IMG/VR virus record: IMGVR_UViG_3300027413_000014
Span: 1 to 41,003 of that record
Length of the DNA stretch: 41,003 nt
Direction: 5' to 3' (one strand)
Source: a virus
Shown: one piece after another, positions 7,268 to 16,294 of the stretch
Layout: every line of letters starts with the position of its first letter
How positions within the stretch are numbered: position 1 is the first letter of the stretch
The notes under the pieces: generated by a model
Databases searched by the model: none
Told to the model about the DNA's origin: nothing
What the model saw: only the letters and a program-made list of their open reading frames with translations
Program-made: the position numbers and the translations under genes

Positions 7268-8762
7268 AATTTTATTACAGAAGAAAAATGAAGCAATGTT
7301 ACTCATTGGATGCGATAATGGTATAGCAATGGAGCTTAGCGAATTCTTTTCGTTCTTTGTTCCAGGTTACAAATATATGCCTTTATTTCGTAACAAGGTG
7401 TGGGATGGTAAAGTAAGGTTATTTAATCCTGCAAGCTATGAGTTGCCAGTTGGTTTATTATCTTATGTAAGAGAATTTGCTGAAAAGCGTGACTATATAG
7501 TAGAATATGAAGACGGACCGTTTGGTCCACCTGAATCGTTTAATAAAATTGACGTCAAAGATATTATGAGCTTTATAGAATCACTTAAACTTCATAGCAA
7601 AGGAAAAGCAATTGGTGTAAGAGATTATCAGTTTAATGCTATATGTGAAAGCATTCGTAAGAAACGAGCAATCTTATTATCTCCTACAGGCTCAGGTAAA
7701 TCGCTTATAATATATGTTTTGATGAGATGGTATATGGCTAACCATGAAGATAAGGTTTTAGTCATTGTTCCAACTACTTCTCTTGTTCAACAAATGTTAT
7801 CAGACTTTGATGATTATTCATCTGAAGATGACAGCTTTTCAAAAGATGATTGCCATGCTATCTTTTCTGGTCAAGCTAAAATGAATATATCTGAAAACGT
7901 TTTTATTAGTACATGGCAATCAATATATAAATTACCCATGACATGGTTTAGTCAATTTGGTGTTATATTTGGTGATGAGGTTCATGGTTTTAAATCAAAA
8001 TCTCTGTCCAATATTATGAATAAAGCTAAGACAACAGCATATCGTTTTGGTACTACAGGAACACTTGATGGAACACAGACTCATAAGTTAGTTCTTGAAG
8101 GTTTGTTCGGTAAAGTAATGAAAGTCACTACAACTAAGGCATTACAAGATAAAGAGACATTAGCAGCTCTTGATATTTTTATTTTAAGATTGGAACATGG
8201 CGAAGATGTAAGACAATTAATAAGCGGATCTACATATCAACAAGAAATAAATTTTATAATTGGAAATGAAAAACGTAATCATTTTATAAGAAACCTAGCT
8301 CTCGATCAAAAAGGTAATTCATTAGTCTTATTTCAGTTCGTCGAAAAACATGGTAAGATTTTGTATGAACTGATACAATCTAAAGCTGATATAAATAGAA
8401 AGGTATTCTTTGTTAGTGGTGCAACTGAAGCTACTGATAGAGAAGCTATAAGAAAAATAACGGAGAAACAAAAAGATGCGATTATCGTGGCTAGTCTCGG
8501 GACTTTTAGTACAGGCATTAACATACGTAATCTTCATAACATCATTTTTGCGAGCCCATCAAAGTCACAAATTAAAGTCCTCCAAAGTATTGGTAGAGGA
8601 CTCAGAAAAAGCGACAATGGAGTAACTACTAAACTATATGACATATCAGATGACATACAGCACAAATCAAAGAAAAACTATACGCTGTTACATTCCGAAG
8701 AAAGAATCAAAATATATAAAAGAGAGCAATTTAATTTCAAAATATATAAAATAAAGGTTTAG
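7260..8762 (+). CDS. uvsW: UvsW RNA-DNA / recombination helicase
   Basis: The 500-residue protein starts at a GTG overlapping uvsY. It has an N-terminal domain like T4 UvsW (ELSEFFSFFVPGYKY, FRNKVWDGKVRLF) and an SF2 helicase core: Walker A SPTGSGKS at 141-148, DEVH at 239-242, TTGTL at about 265, and motif VI SIGRGLRKS near 440. In T4 the enzyme unwinds R-loops and branched DNA and shuts off origin-dependent replication late in infection. T4 has DECH where this protein has DEVH. Confidence 0.95.
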   Translation: MDRILLQKKNEAMLLIGCDNGIAMELSEFFSFFVPGYKYMPLFRNKVWDGKVRLFNPASYELPVGLLSYVREFAEKRDYIVEYEDGPFGPPESFNKIDVKDIMSFIESLKLHSKGKAIGVRDYQFNAICESIRKKRAILLSPTGSGKSLIIYVLMRWYMANHEDKVLVIVPTTSLVQQMLSDFDDYSSEDDSFSKDDCHAIFSGQAKMNISENVFISTWQSIYKLPMTWFSQFGVIFGDEVHGFKSKSLSNIMNKAKTTAYRFGTTGTLDGTQTHKLVLEGLFGKVMKVTTTKALQDKETLAALDIFILRLEHGEDVRQLISGSTYQQEINFIIGNEKRNHFIRNLALDQKGNSLVLFQFVEKHGKILYELIQSKADINRKVFFVSGATEATDREAIRKITEKQKDAIIVASLGTFSTGINIRNLHNIIFASPSKSQIKVLQSIGRGLRKSDNGVTTKLYDISDDIQHKSKKNYTLLHSEERIKIYKREQFNFKIYKIKV

Positions 8763-8766
8763 AGTA

Positions 8767-9201
8767 ATGATTGTAGATAACGTTAAACAGATTAAAATGG
8801 TAAATGGCGATGAAATTATTTGTGAAATTTTAGAAGAACTCGAAGATGATTTAGTTGTAAGATATTGTTTACTAATCGATAAATTTAGAACTACAAGCAT
8901 TGAAGAAGAATATACTACTACATTATATGTACTTAAACCTTGGATGACATACATTGAACAAAAAGATGAAGTAATTACTATTAATGCTTATCATTGCATG
9001 GCACTGTCTAATCCACACATTGAATTACTAAAGCAATACGAATCTGCTCTATCGAAAATCATAGAAATGTCGAATGAAGAAATTAAAGAAAAAGAAAATA
9101 CTTTGGACACTTTAGCAAAAATTCTTGATGAAGATGACAGCGAACTTAAAAATGTTGTGACTTTAACATTTGCAAAAGCACCAAAAGATAGAATGCATTA
9201 G
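8767..9201 (+). CDS. Sm-like beta-barrel protein, conserved in marine T4-like phages
   Basis: The 144-residue protein opens with VKQIKMVNGDEIICEILEE followed by DDLVVRYCLLI. This short beta-strand pattern is seen in Sm/Lsm-like proteins that marine T4-like phages carry near this locus. The C-terminal half (from about residue 80) is acidic and predicted helical (ESALSKIIEMSNEEIKEKE). Function is unknown; RNA binding is only suggested by the fold resemblance. It follows uvsW by 4 bp and may be co-transcribed. Confidence 0.5.
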   Translation: MIVDNVKQIKMVNGDEIICEILEELEDDLVVRYCLLIDKFRTTSIEEEYTTTLYVLKPWMTYIEQKDEVITINAYHCMALSNPHIELLKQYESALSKIIEMSNEEIKEKENTLDTLAKILDEDDSELKNVVTLTFAKAPKDRMH

Positions 9202-9237
9202 CAGATACTACCTTCCCTTTAAAGAATACTCTTTATT

Positions 9238-9258
9238 ATACCACATTTCTTGCGGTAT
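9238..9258. other. Imperfect stem-loop in uvsW/55 intergenic gap
   Basis: ATACCACA and TGCGGTAT flank a TTTCT loop and pair with one A-C mismatch. It lies in the 155-bp gap between the Sm-like gene and gene 55. There is no T-run after it, so it is weak evidence for a terminator. An RNA-processing or attenuation role is possible. Confidence 0.3.
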
Positions 9259-9296
9259 GTAAACAGTTATTTTCAATATTTTAAAAAATAAATTTA

Positions 9297-9325
9297 TGTA
9301 CAAACAGCAAAAAATAGTTTATAAT
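9297..9325 (+). promoter_or_regulatory. Sigma70-like promoter upstream of gene 55
   Basis: TGTACA at 9297-9302 and TATAAT at 9320-9325 are separated by 17 bp. This is the same geometry as the TTTAC-type promoters before 45, 43, uvsX and others. It lies 32 bp upstream of the gene 55 start. Confidence 0.6.
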
Positions 9326-9356
9326 TATTAATATATTCTGTGGAGATACAAATATT

Positions 9357-9947
9357 ATGCCTAAAAAAAATAAAAACGTACATTATGTAAATAATGCTGA
9401 ATTTTCATTATCAGTAGTTAACTATGTAAAAACTGTTTCTGAAGCTAAAGAAAATAGCGATGTTTTACCAATTGTTCCCGATGATATTGCTATATCTTTT
9501 TTAAAAATTGCTGAAAATCTTTCACATAAATCTAACTTTATACGATATACTTATCGTGAAGAAATGGTTATGGATGCAGTTGAAAATTGTCTAAAGGCCG
9601 TTGAAAATTATAATATTGATGCTAAAACTCGGTCAGGCAAACCTAACGCTTTTGCTTATTTTACGCAAATTATTTGGTTTGCTTTTCTTCGTAGAATCAC
9701 AAAAGAAAAGAAGCAACAAGAGATCAAAGAAAAATATATGTTGCAATCTGGAGTTGAGGCGTTTATCACTTCTTCTGGTAGTGAAGAGTCAACACAGGTA
9801 GCTACCCATTTTGTTGATACATTGAAGGACAGAATTAATAAAGTTAAAGAGTATGATACTGAACTTAAAACTTATGCTAAAGCTAATAAACCACCAAAGA
9901 AAAGAGCTCGTATAGTTGACTCAGACTTACAGGATTTCTTAGAATGA
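9357..9947 (+). CDS. 55: Late-transcription sigma factor gp55
   Basis: The 196-residue protein matches T4 gp55 (185 residues) in its N-terminus (HYVNNAEF against YNYVNNKEL). The sigma region-2 like core also matches: LKIAENLSHKSNFIRYTYREEMVMDAVENCLKA, where T4 has LIAEGLSKRFNF ... EMIADGIEASIKG, then NAFAYFTQIIWFAFLRRI. The C-terminal tail DSDLQDFLE resembles T4 SLDFLYE, the sliding-clamp-binding end. It directs host RNA polymerase to TATAAATA promoters, four candidates of which are in this window. An overlap of 4 bp links it to the next gene. Confidence 0.93.
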   Translation: MPKKNKNVHYVNNAEFSLSVVNYVKTVSEAKENSDVLPIVPDDIAISFLKIAENLSHKSNFIRYTYREEMVMDAVENCLKAVENYNIDAKTRSGKPNAFAYFTQIIWFAFLRRITKEKKQQEIKEKYMLQSGVEAFITSSGSEESTQVATHFVDTLKDRINKVKEYDTELKTYAKANKPPKKRARIVDSDLQDFLE

Positions 9948-10165
9948 GTAAGATACAAGAAAGAATTAAGCTTCATATGGATGCTATTCAAGCTATTATG
10001 GAGTCACCTGGACAAGATCATTTGATAGAAGGCAAAACTGATCTATTAAATCAAATGGCCAAAGTTAGTTTATTTGCTGTACATATGAACGACGAGGACA
10101 AAGATTACTATCAAGCAGTACAATTTGTACTTGAAGAAAAAGCTGATTGGAACATTAAAAAATGA
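9944..10165 (+). CDS. Hypothetical small protein between 55 and 47
   Basis: The 73-residue protein has ATGA overlaps on both sides, so it is firmly part of the 55-47-46 unit. It is acidic and helical (MSKIQERIKLHMDAIQAIME, then DKDYYQAVQFVLEEKADW), with no membrane segment or known motif. I do not recognise it beyond small genes seen at the same position in related marine phages. Confidence 0.7.
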   Translation: MSKIQERIKLHMDAIQAIMESPGQDHLIEGKTDLLNQMAKVSLFAVHMNDEDKDYYQAVQFVLEEKADWNIKK

Positions 10166-11223
10166 AAATAGCGGTCTTGAATGATACTCATTGTGGTATT
10201 AGAAATAGCTCAGACATATTCTTAGATAATGCAAATACCTTTTATGATAAAATATTCTTTCCATATTGCAAAGAACATAATATTAAACAAATAATTCACT
10301 TAGGTGATTATTACGATCATCGCAAGTTTGTTAATTTTAAAGCTCTTAATTCGAATAGAAAACATTTTCTTAATCGATTAAGAGACCTTGGCATTGCTAT
10401 GGATATTATGCCAGGCAATCATGATACCTATTATAAAAATACAAACGATCTAAATTCATTAAAAGAATTACTAGGTCACTTTATGAACGAAATTCATATT
10501 GTAATGAAGCCAACAGTAATGGAATACGATTCATTTAAATTTGCAATGTTACCTTGGATTACACCAGAAAATCATGATGAGTCGATGAACTTTATTAAAA
10601 ATTGTAAGGCTGATTGGCTGGGCGGCCATTTAGAATTATCTGGTTTTAATTTAATGGCTGGTATTGTTAACCAACATGGTATGGATCATAATATTTTCAA
10701 TCGATTTGAAAAAGTACTATCGGGTCATTTCCATACAAAATCACAACGAGATAACGTAATGTATCTTGGATCACAGATGGAATTCTTTTGGAATGACGCA
10801 CACGATAACAAATATTTTCATGTTATCGATACTGAAACTCGAAACATTGAAGCTATTCGTAATCCTCATACTCTATATGAACGAATTATATATGATGATT
10901 CGAATTATAATTATTTAGATATGAAACTAGATCATTTAGATCATAAATTTGTAAAAATAGTTGTAAAAAATAAACAAGATCTATTTACATTTGATAAATT
11001 TGTTGATAGAATACAGAATAAGAAGATACATGAACTAAAAATTGCTGAAAACTTTGAAGAGTTTATTGGAGAAAATGTTGAAGATGAAGGTATATCACTT
11101 GAAGATACTTCAACATTGTTAGACAGTTATGTTGAATCTGTTGACACAGAATTAGATAAAGATAGAATTAAGATTGATATGAGAAAACTTTTAACAGAAG
11201 CACAGGCGCTTGAAGTAGTATGA
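10162..11223 (+). CDS. 47: gp47 recombination endonuclease subunit (Mre11-like)
   Basis: The 353-residue protein is a calcineurin-like phosphoesterase. Metal-binding motifs are D8-T-H10 (NDTHCG), GDYYDH at about 48-53, GNHD at 85-88 and GHFH near 188-191. T4 gp47 is 339 residues. With gp46 it forms the Mre11-Rad50-type complex that resects double-strand ends for recombination-dependent replication and host DNA degradation. Overlaps of 4 bp on each side support co-translation with gp46. Confidence 0.95.
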   Translation: MKIAVLNDTHCGIRNSSDIFLDNANTFYDKIFFPYCKEHNIKQIIHLGDYYDHRKFVNFKALNSNRKHFLNRLRDLGIAMDIMPGNHDTYYKNTNDLNSLKELLGHFMNEIHIVMKPTVMEYDSFKFAMLPWITPENHDESMNFIKNCKADWLGGHLELSGFNLMAGIVNQHGMDHNIFNRFEKVLSGHFHTKSQRDNVMYLGSQMEFFWNDAHDNKYFHVIDTETRNIEAIRNPHTLYERIIYDDSNYNYLDMKLDHLDHKFVKIVVKNKQDLFTFDKFVDRIQNKKIHELKIAENFEEFIGENVEDEGISLEDTSTLLDSYVESVDTELDKDRIKIDMRKLLTEAQALEVV

Positions 11224-12935
11224 TAGTATTTAAAAATCTTAGATGGAAAAACTTTTTGTCGACTGGTAATAAGTGGACAGAGATAAACTTAAATAAAATA
11301 TCTTCAACATTAATTGTTGGACATAATGGGTCTGGTAAATCTACTATGCTAGATGCGCTGTCTTTTGCGTTGTTTGGAAAACCTCATCGTAATATTAATA
11401 AGCCTCAATTAGTAAACTCTATTAATAATAAAGATTGTATTGTTGAAGTTAATTTTGTAATTGGTAAATTTGAATATAAAGTTGTACGAGGAATTAAACC
11501 TGGAATATTTGAAATTTGGCGTAATGGTGAATTATTAAATCAATCATCACATTCTAAAGAATATCAAAAAATACTTGAACAAAATCTTCTTAAATTGAAT
11601 CATAAATCATTTCATCAAATTGTTGTTCTTGGTAGTAGTTCATTTATTCCATTCATGCAGTTACCAGCTCAACACCGAAGAGATGTGATTGAAGATTTAC
11701 TTGATATCAATATATTCTCAAAAATGAATATTCTTATTAAAGAAAAAAATGCTATATTAAAAGAAAATCTTAAAGAATTAAATTATAAATTGGACATTGT
11801 AAAAAATAAAATAGAGTCTCAAAAGAAATATATTAGAGATATAACTCAAATTAATACGGATGAGATAAATGATAAAGAAGAAAAAATTAAAGAAGTACAG
11901 GAGATCATCACGAAATTACAATTATCTAATTCCGAACTTAGCACTTTTATTCAAAAAAACGCCGAAATCTGCGCAGACGCAATTAGTACAGCCAATAATA
12001 AAAAACAGATCGTATTGTCAGATAAGGCTACAACATCATCTTCCATTAAAAACGTCGTCATCGCTTCGAAATTTTACAAAGAGAATGACAGCTGTCCTAC
12101 CTGTACGCAGACGATTGAACCGAATTTTAAGCAGGGGAAGGTTGATAGTCTCAAAACCGAAGCGATCGCTCTCAAGAACACGTTGGATACATTACAGGAA
12201 CAAGCCGAAGAGATAACAGAGAATTTAGATAAGTGGACAAAAGCACACGAAGAAATAAGAAAAAAACAATCCGATGTTCATTCTAATAATAAGAACATTG
12301 AGATATATCAAGATCAGATTACTGGCTACAATGCTGGTATTGCTAGATTAACTTCAAGAGAAGGTGATCTTTCTACTGCTAATTCTGATTTACTTGATAT
12401 GCGTACTAAAATTGAAGGATATATGGAATCAAGATACGAATTAAATGAGCAATATTCTTACAATAGTGTTATGAGTGAAATGCTTAAAGACACTGGAATC
12501 AAAACAAAAGTTATTAAACAATATATACCTGTTATCAATAAACTTGTTAATCAATATTTACAGGTATTAGATTTCTTTGTTCATTTTAATCTAGATGGCA
12601 GTTTTCAAGAAACAATACGATCTCGGCACAGAGATGCTTTTTCGTATGACTCATTTTCAGAAGGAGAAAAACAACGGATTGATTTAGCACTTCTCTTTAC
12701 TTGGCGGCAAATTGCTAAAATGAAAAACTCAGTCGCAACAAATCTTTTGATACTTGATGAAACATTTGATAGCTCTCTTGATCATGATGGTGTAGATAAT
12801 CTAATGAAAATACTACATACACTTGATGATGATACGAATGTGTTTGTTATCTCTCATAAGGGAGAGATTCTTGATGGAAAATTCAAAGAAAAACTTGAAT
12901 TTTATAAAGATAAAAATTTTAGTAAAGTCAAATAA
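11220..12935 (+). CDS. 46: gp46 recombination endonuclease subunit (Rad50-like ATPase)
   Basis: The 571-residue SMC/Rad50-type ATPase has Walker A GHNGSGKST at 34-42 and a long coiled coil interrupted by a zinc hook CPTC at 292-295. The signature (FSEGEKQRIDLALLF) and Walker B (LLILDETFDS, about 508-517) lie in the C-terminal lobe. It partners gp47. The coding DNA from roughly 11900 to 12240, covering the coiled coil and hook, is visibly richer in G and C and uses C- and G-ending codons unlike the rest of the gene. Confidence 0.95.
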   Translation: MIVFKNLRWKNFLSTGNKWTEINLNKISSTLIVGHNGSGKSTMLDALSFALFGKPHRNINKPQLVNSINNKDCIVEVNFVIGKFEYKVVRGIKPGIFEIWRNGELLNQSSHSKEYQKILEQNLLKLNHKSFHQIVVLGSSSFIPFMQLPAQHRRDVIEDLLDINIFSKMNILIKEKNAILKENLKELNYKLDIVKNKIESQKKYIRDITQINTDEINDKEEKIKEVQEIITKLQLSNSELSTFIQKNAEICADAISTANNKKQIVLSDKATTSSSIKNVVIASKFYKENDSCPTCTQTIEPNFKQGKVDSLKTEAIALKNTLDTLQEQAEEITENLDKWTKAHEEIRKKQSDVHSNNKNIEIYQDQITGYNAGIARLTSREGDLSTANSDLLDMRTKIEGYMESRYELNEQYSYNSVMSEMLKDTGIKTKVIKQYIPVINKLVNQYLQVLDFFVHFNLDGSFQETIRSRHRDAFSYDSFSEGEKQRIDLALLFTWRQIAKMKNSVATNLLILDETFDSSLDHDGVDNLMKILHTLDDDTNVFVISHKGEILDGKFKEKLEFYKDKNFSKVK

Positions 12936-12938
12936 CTG

Positions 12939-12967
12939 TTTACACTATTGCTAAAATATGATATAAT
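12939..12967 (+). promoter_or_regulatory. Sigma70-like promoter for gene 45
   Basis: TTTACA (12939-12944) and TATAAT (12962-12967) are separated by 17 bp, 25 bp upstream of the gene 45 start, with AATGGAGA as ribosome-binding site. It sits in the short gap after gene 46. Confidence 0.8.
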
Positions 12968-12992
12968 AGACTAATATTAAAATGGAGAATAT

Positions 12993-13676
12993 ATGATGGA
13001 ACTAACTGAAAATACTCTACAAATTCTTAAGAATTTTTCAGCAATTAATTCTAATATTGTTATCAATGAAGGTTATACCTTACAGACAATTGCAGAAGCT
13101 AAAAATCTCTTAGCAAAAGCTGAAGTTGTGGAAAACTTTCCAAAAAGCTTTGGTATCTATGATCTAAACGAATTCCTTAGTGTACTTAACTTAGTCGATT
13201 CACCTCAACTAGAATTCAATGAAGAATATGTATCAATTGCTGATTCAAGTGGTAGATCTAAAATTAAATATCGATATGCTGATATTGATATGCTTACTAC
13301 TGTTACTAAAGACGTAAAGATGCCAGCTCATGATATTAGTTTTACACTTGATAATACTACACTAGGTAGAATTAAACGAGCTGCAGCTGCACTCGGTCAT
13401 AACGAACTAGTTATTGAGCCAGATGGTGACGGTCTTGCAAGTTTGACTGTAACGACTGTAGAAAATAAAACAGCAAATACTTATTCTATTTCTGTACCAG
13501 TTGAGACTAACGAGAGTATATATAAACTTGTATTTAATATTTCTAATATTAAAGTTTTAGCTGGAGATTATGTTGTCGAAGTTTCGTCAAAGCTAATTTC
13601 TAAATTTACTAACTCAGCAAATTCAATGAATTATTGGATTGCACTTGAAAAAACGTCAACTTATGGAGAACAATAA
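12993..13676 (+). CDS. 45: gp45 DNA polymerase sliding clamp
   Basis: The 227-residue protein (T4 gp45 is 228) has the clamp N-terminus LTENTLQILKNFSAINSNI against T4 LSKDTTALLKNFATINSGI. It also shares the IYDLNEFLSVLNLVDS strand (T4 IYDLNGFLGILSLVND) and the C-terminal YWIALEKTSTYG. The trimeric ring tethers gp43 and, with gp55, acts as mobile enhancer of late transcription. Two ATGs in tandem (12993 and 12996) make the exact start ambiguous by one codon. Confidence 0.93.
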   Translation: MMELTENTLQILKNFSAINSNIVINEGYTLQTIAEAKNLLAKAEVVENFPKSFGIYDLNEFLSVLNLVDSPQLEFNEEYVSIADSSGRSKIKYRYADIDMLTTVTKDVKMPAHDISFTLDNTTLGRIKRAAAALGHNELVIEPDGDGLASLTVTTVENKTANTYSISVPVETNESIYKLVFNISNIKVLAGDYVVEVSSKLISKFTNSANSMNYWIALEKTSTYGEQ

Positions 13677-13679
13677 ACT

Positions 13680-13874
13680 ATGGCCGACCACAAAAAATCT
13701 TATGATCTAATGAATCAGATCTCTCGATCTTCTATTGCTATTATTGATACTATTACTCAGCGTGGTGGTTTTCGAGGTGAAGAGCTTTCCACAATTGGTC
13801 AACTACGTGATCAATGTGCTCAAGCAGTACAAGTAGTTGAATCATTTAAACAAGAAGAAGCTGAAGAAGAATAA
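13680..13874 (+). CDS. Hypothetical small acidic protein between 45 and 44
   Basis: The 64-residue protein starts 3 bp after gene 45 ends. It is helical with an acidic tail (FKQEEAEEE) and contains a GGFRGEELSTIGQLRDQ segment. There is no known motif. Its placement inside the clamp/clamp-loader cluster suggests a replication accessory role, but nothing in the sequence proves it. Confidence 0.7.
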   Translation: MADHKKSYDLMNQISRSSIAIIDTITQRGGFRGEELSTIGQLRDQCAQAVQVVESFKQEEAEEE

Positions 13875-13899
13875 ACCATCTATAAGGATAGACTATATA

Positions 13900-14844
13900 A
13901 TGAATCTTGATAATGAATTTCTGTGGGTTGAAAAATATCGCCCACAAACTATTGAACGAACTATCCTACCTTCTGAACTAAAATCAACATTTGAACAAAT
14001 TATCAAGACCGGTGAACTCCCAAATATGTTATTTACGGGATCTGCTGGTCTTGGTAAGACCACTGTTGCAAAAGCATTATGTAACTCTCTTGGCTTAGAT
14101 TATATTTTAGTCAATGGTTCTGAAGAAGGTAATATTGATACTCTCCGTGGTAAAATTAAACAATTTGCTTCATCAATTTCTTTACAGGGTGGCTATAAAG
14201 TAGTTATTCTTGATGAAGCTGATTATTTAAATGCCCAATCAACTCAACCAGCTCTTCGAGCTTTTATTGAAGAGTTCTCTAATAATTGTAGGTTTATCTT
14301 AACCTGTAATTTTAAAAATCGTATCATTGAACCACTTCATTCTCGTTGTGGTGTATATGAATTTAATACTTCAAAGAAAGATCTGACTGTTCTTGCTACA
14401 TCATTCTATAAGAGAGCACGTAATATTCTTGAGCAAGAAAATGTTACATATGAACATCAAGATCTAGTTGATATTATTATGAAACATGCTCCTGATTGGA
14501 GGAGGGTTTTAAATGAACTCCAAAGACGATCTGTGGATGGTGTACTTAGTAGCAGTGGTTCTTCTAGCTCTACTGGTACTGAAATTGATATACTCATGAA
14601 ATATATCAAAGAAAAAGACTTTAAGAAAATGCGAAGCTGGGTTGTTAATAATATTGATACCGATGCGTCATCTATCTTTCGTGGGATTTATGATCGTATG
14701 TATAATCATATGAAACCAGCATCGGTTCCTCAAGTAGTTCTTATTCTTGCTGACTACCAATATAAACAAGCTTTTGTTGCTGATCATGAATTAAATGTAG
14801 TAGCATGTATGACAGAGCTAATGGCTAATGTGGAGTTCCAATAA
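13900..14844 (+). CDS. 44: gp44 clamp-loader large subunit
   Basis: I chose the ATG at 13900 (314 residues; T4 gp44 is 319) because it follows an AAGGAT site. The longer open frame from 13837 overlaps the preceding gene. It is an AAA+ ATPase with the clamp-loader N-terminus WVEKYRPQTIE, Walker A GSAGLGKT at 47-54, Walker B VVILDEAD at 101-108, sensor LTCNF at about 134-138 and the arginine-finger SRC at 148-150. Four copies with one gp62 load the gp45 ring at primer ends. Confidence 0.95.
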   Translation: MNLDNEFLWVEKYRPQTIERTILPSELKSTFEQIIKTGELPNMLFTGSAGLGKTTVAKALCNSLGLDYILVNGSEEGNIDTLRGKIKQFASSISLQGGYKVVILDEADYLNAQSTQPALRAFIEEFSNNCRFILTCNFKNRIIEPLHSRCGVYEFNTSKKDLTVLATSFYKRARNILEQENVTYEHQDLVDIIMKHAPDWRRVLNELQRRSVDGVLSSSGSSSSTGTEIDILMKYIKEKDFKKMRSWVVNNIDTDASSIFRGIYDRMYNHMKPASVPQVVLILADYQYKQAFVADHELNVVACMTELMANVEFQ

Positions 14845-15428
14845 TGGATAATGCAGTTGTATACGACTTTGAAACCTTATCACAAGATCCAGTTAAAGGT
14901 GTAGTAATTTCATTTGCTATGCTCTCATTTGACGAATCTCGTTTTGTTGATAAACCATATTCATATGAAGAACTTTTAAAAAATTGTCATATGATTAAAT
15001 TTTTGGTAGATGAGCAAGTAAAAGAATATGGTCGATCTGTTCAGCAAAGCACTATTGATTGGTGGAAAAACCAACCAAAAGAAGCTCAATATCAGTTAAA
15101 ACCATCTACTGATGATGTATCTATTACTGAATTATATGATTTCTTTGTTGAAAATAGACCAGATGATCTTAAAAAAGTTTATACTCGAGGCAACACCTTT
15201 GACCCAATCTTTTTTGATTTTTTAATGAAAGATACCGATCAAGTTACGCCATATCCTTGGTGGACAATAAGAGATACTCGTTCTCTTATCGATGGTATGG
15301 CTTGGGGATCTTCTTTAAATAATAAATTTATGCCAGCTGATGTAGCAGATAAATTTATTCATCATGATCCAAAACATGATATTTCTGTAGATGTTATGAG
15401 AATTCAAGCATTGGCCCAAGCGCTATGA
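14844..15428 (+). CDS. dexA: DexA-like 3'-5' exodeoxyribonuclease
   Basis: The 194-residue DEDD-family exonuclease has YDFETLS at its N-terminus (catalytic D and E), STIDWWKNQPKEAQ matching T4 DexA STIEWWKNQSPEAR, RGNTFDPIFFDFL (second D) and HHDPKHDISVDV (H and D). T4 DexA is 227 residues and lies elsewhere in the T4 genome. Here the gene is inserted between 44 and 62 with one-base and four-base overlaps, tying its translation to the clamp loader. Confidence 0.88.
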   Translation: MDNAVVYDFETLSQDPVKGVVISFAMLSFDESRFVDKPYSYEELLKNCHMIKFLVDEQVKEYGRSVQQSTIDWWKNQPKEAQYQLKPSTDDVSITELYDFFVENRPDDLKKVYTRGNTFDPIFFDFLMKDTDQVTPYPWWTIRDTRSLIDGMAWGSSLNNKFMPADVADKFIHHDPKHDISVDVMRIQALAQAL

Positions 15429-15805
15429 GTCCTTTTGACTATCTTAATAGCATCAATACAACTAAAACTAATATCATGAATGATGATTTAGATGAAAAAG
15501 CTTATTCAGCTTTTATGATTAATCGTAGTCTTTCTTATTTTAATGATACTGTTTTAATGGCTAATGAGATGAATCTTAATCATAATCTTGATAGCCGGCT
15601 TCAGTATGACTTTTATCTTGAAATTGTTCGTAAAAGAAAAAGGTTTTCTAAATGGACTAAAGAAGATAAATCAAAAGATGTTGATGCTATTAAAGAATAT
15701 TATGGATATTCAAAAGCAAAAGCATATCAAGTTCTACCGTTAATAACAAAAGAACATTTGGAAAAAATTCATTCATCAATTAGTAAAGGTGGTAAAACCC
15801 GCTAA
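15425..15805 (+). CDS. 62: gp62 clamp-loader small subunit
   Basis: The 126-residue protein is shorter than T4 gp62 (187) but has the family N-terminus SPFDYLNSI and the motif AYSAFMINRSLSYFNDTV, followed by YDFYLEIVRKRKRFSKW. Position between 44 and regA is as in T4, apart from the inserted dexA. It would be the single delta'-like subunit bridging four gp44 subunits. Confidence 0.85.
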   Translation: MSPFDYLNSINTTKTNIMNDDLDEKAYSAFMINRSLSYFNDTVLMANEMNLNHNLDSRLQYDFYLEIVRKRKRFSKWTKEDKSKDVDAIKEYYGYSKAKAYQVLPLITKEHLEKIHSSISKGGKTR

Positions 15806-15817
15806 AAATTTAATTAG

Positions 15818-15825
15818 TATAAATA
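15818..15825 (+). promoter_or_regulatory. Late-type promoter (TATAAATA) before regA
   Basis: An exact TATAAATA octamer in the 75-bp gap between 62 and regA, about 55 bp upstream of the regA start. It would allow late expression of regA and possibly hsp20. Confidence 0.55.
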
Positions 15826-15880
15826 TATCTATCATGAGTACATTATCGTGAATAGAATATATTAAAAGTGAGTTGAAAAA

Positions 15881-16294
15881 ATGAATGAAGAAGCTACTTT
15901 AGTAGACTGGTCTCCTGAATCTATGTTGGAGATTACTCTTAACGATCCAGATGATTTTTTAAAAGTTAGAGAAACTCTTACACGCATTGGCGTTGCATCT
16001 AGAAAAGAAAAGAAATTATTTCAATCTTGTCATATACTACATAAACAAGGTCGATATTTCATTGTACACTTCAAAGAATTATTTTTGCTTGATGGTAAAA
16101 AATCTACTCTTGAAGAGACTGATATTGCTAGACGAAATACGATTGCTACGTTAATTTCTGACTGGGGCTTGATTACAATAGATAATATTCAAAAAGCTTT
16201 ACCAGTTGCACCTTTAAGACAAATTAAAATAATTTCTTTTAAAGATAAAAACCAATGGGAATTGTGTCCAAAGTATAATATTGGTCGAAAATAA
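15881..16294 (+). CDS. regA: RegA translational repressor
   Basis: The 137-residue protein has unmistakable RegA similarity: LEITLNDPDDFLKVRETLTRIGVASRKEK, QSCHILHKQGRYFIVHFKEL and the C-terminal ISFKDKNQWELCPKYNIG, each matching T4 RegA (122 residues). RegA binds AU-rich start regions of early mRNAs and blocks their translation. The N-terminus has about 14 extra residues compared with T4, so the ATG at 15923 is an alternative start, but 15881 has the better leader (GTGAG). Confidence 0.93.
   Translation: MNEEATLVDWSPESMLEITLNDPDDFLKVRETLTRIGVASRKEKKLFQSCHILHKQGRYFIVHFKELFLLDGKKSTLEETDIARRNTIATLISDWGLITIDNIQKALPVAPLRQIKIISFKDKNQWELCPKYNIGRK

Noticed and set aside
8390-8397. TATAAATA octamer inside uvsW
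   Set aside because: It matches the late promoter element but lies in the coding sequence on the plus strand, with no gene start nearby that needs a late promoter.
13837-13899. Longer gp44 start at 13837
   Set aside because: It would overlap the upstream gene's acidic tail in another frame. T4 gp44 similarity begins at the ATG at 13900, which has its own ribosome-binding site.
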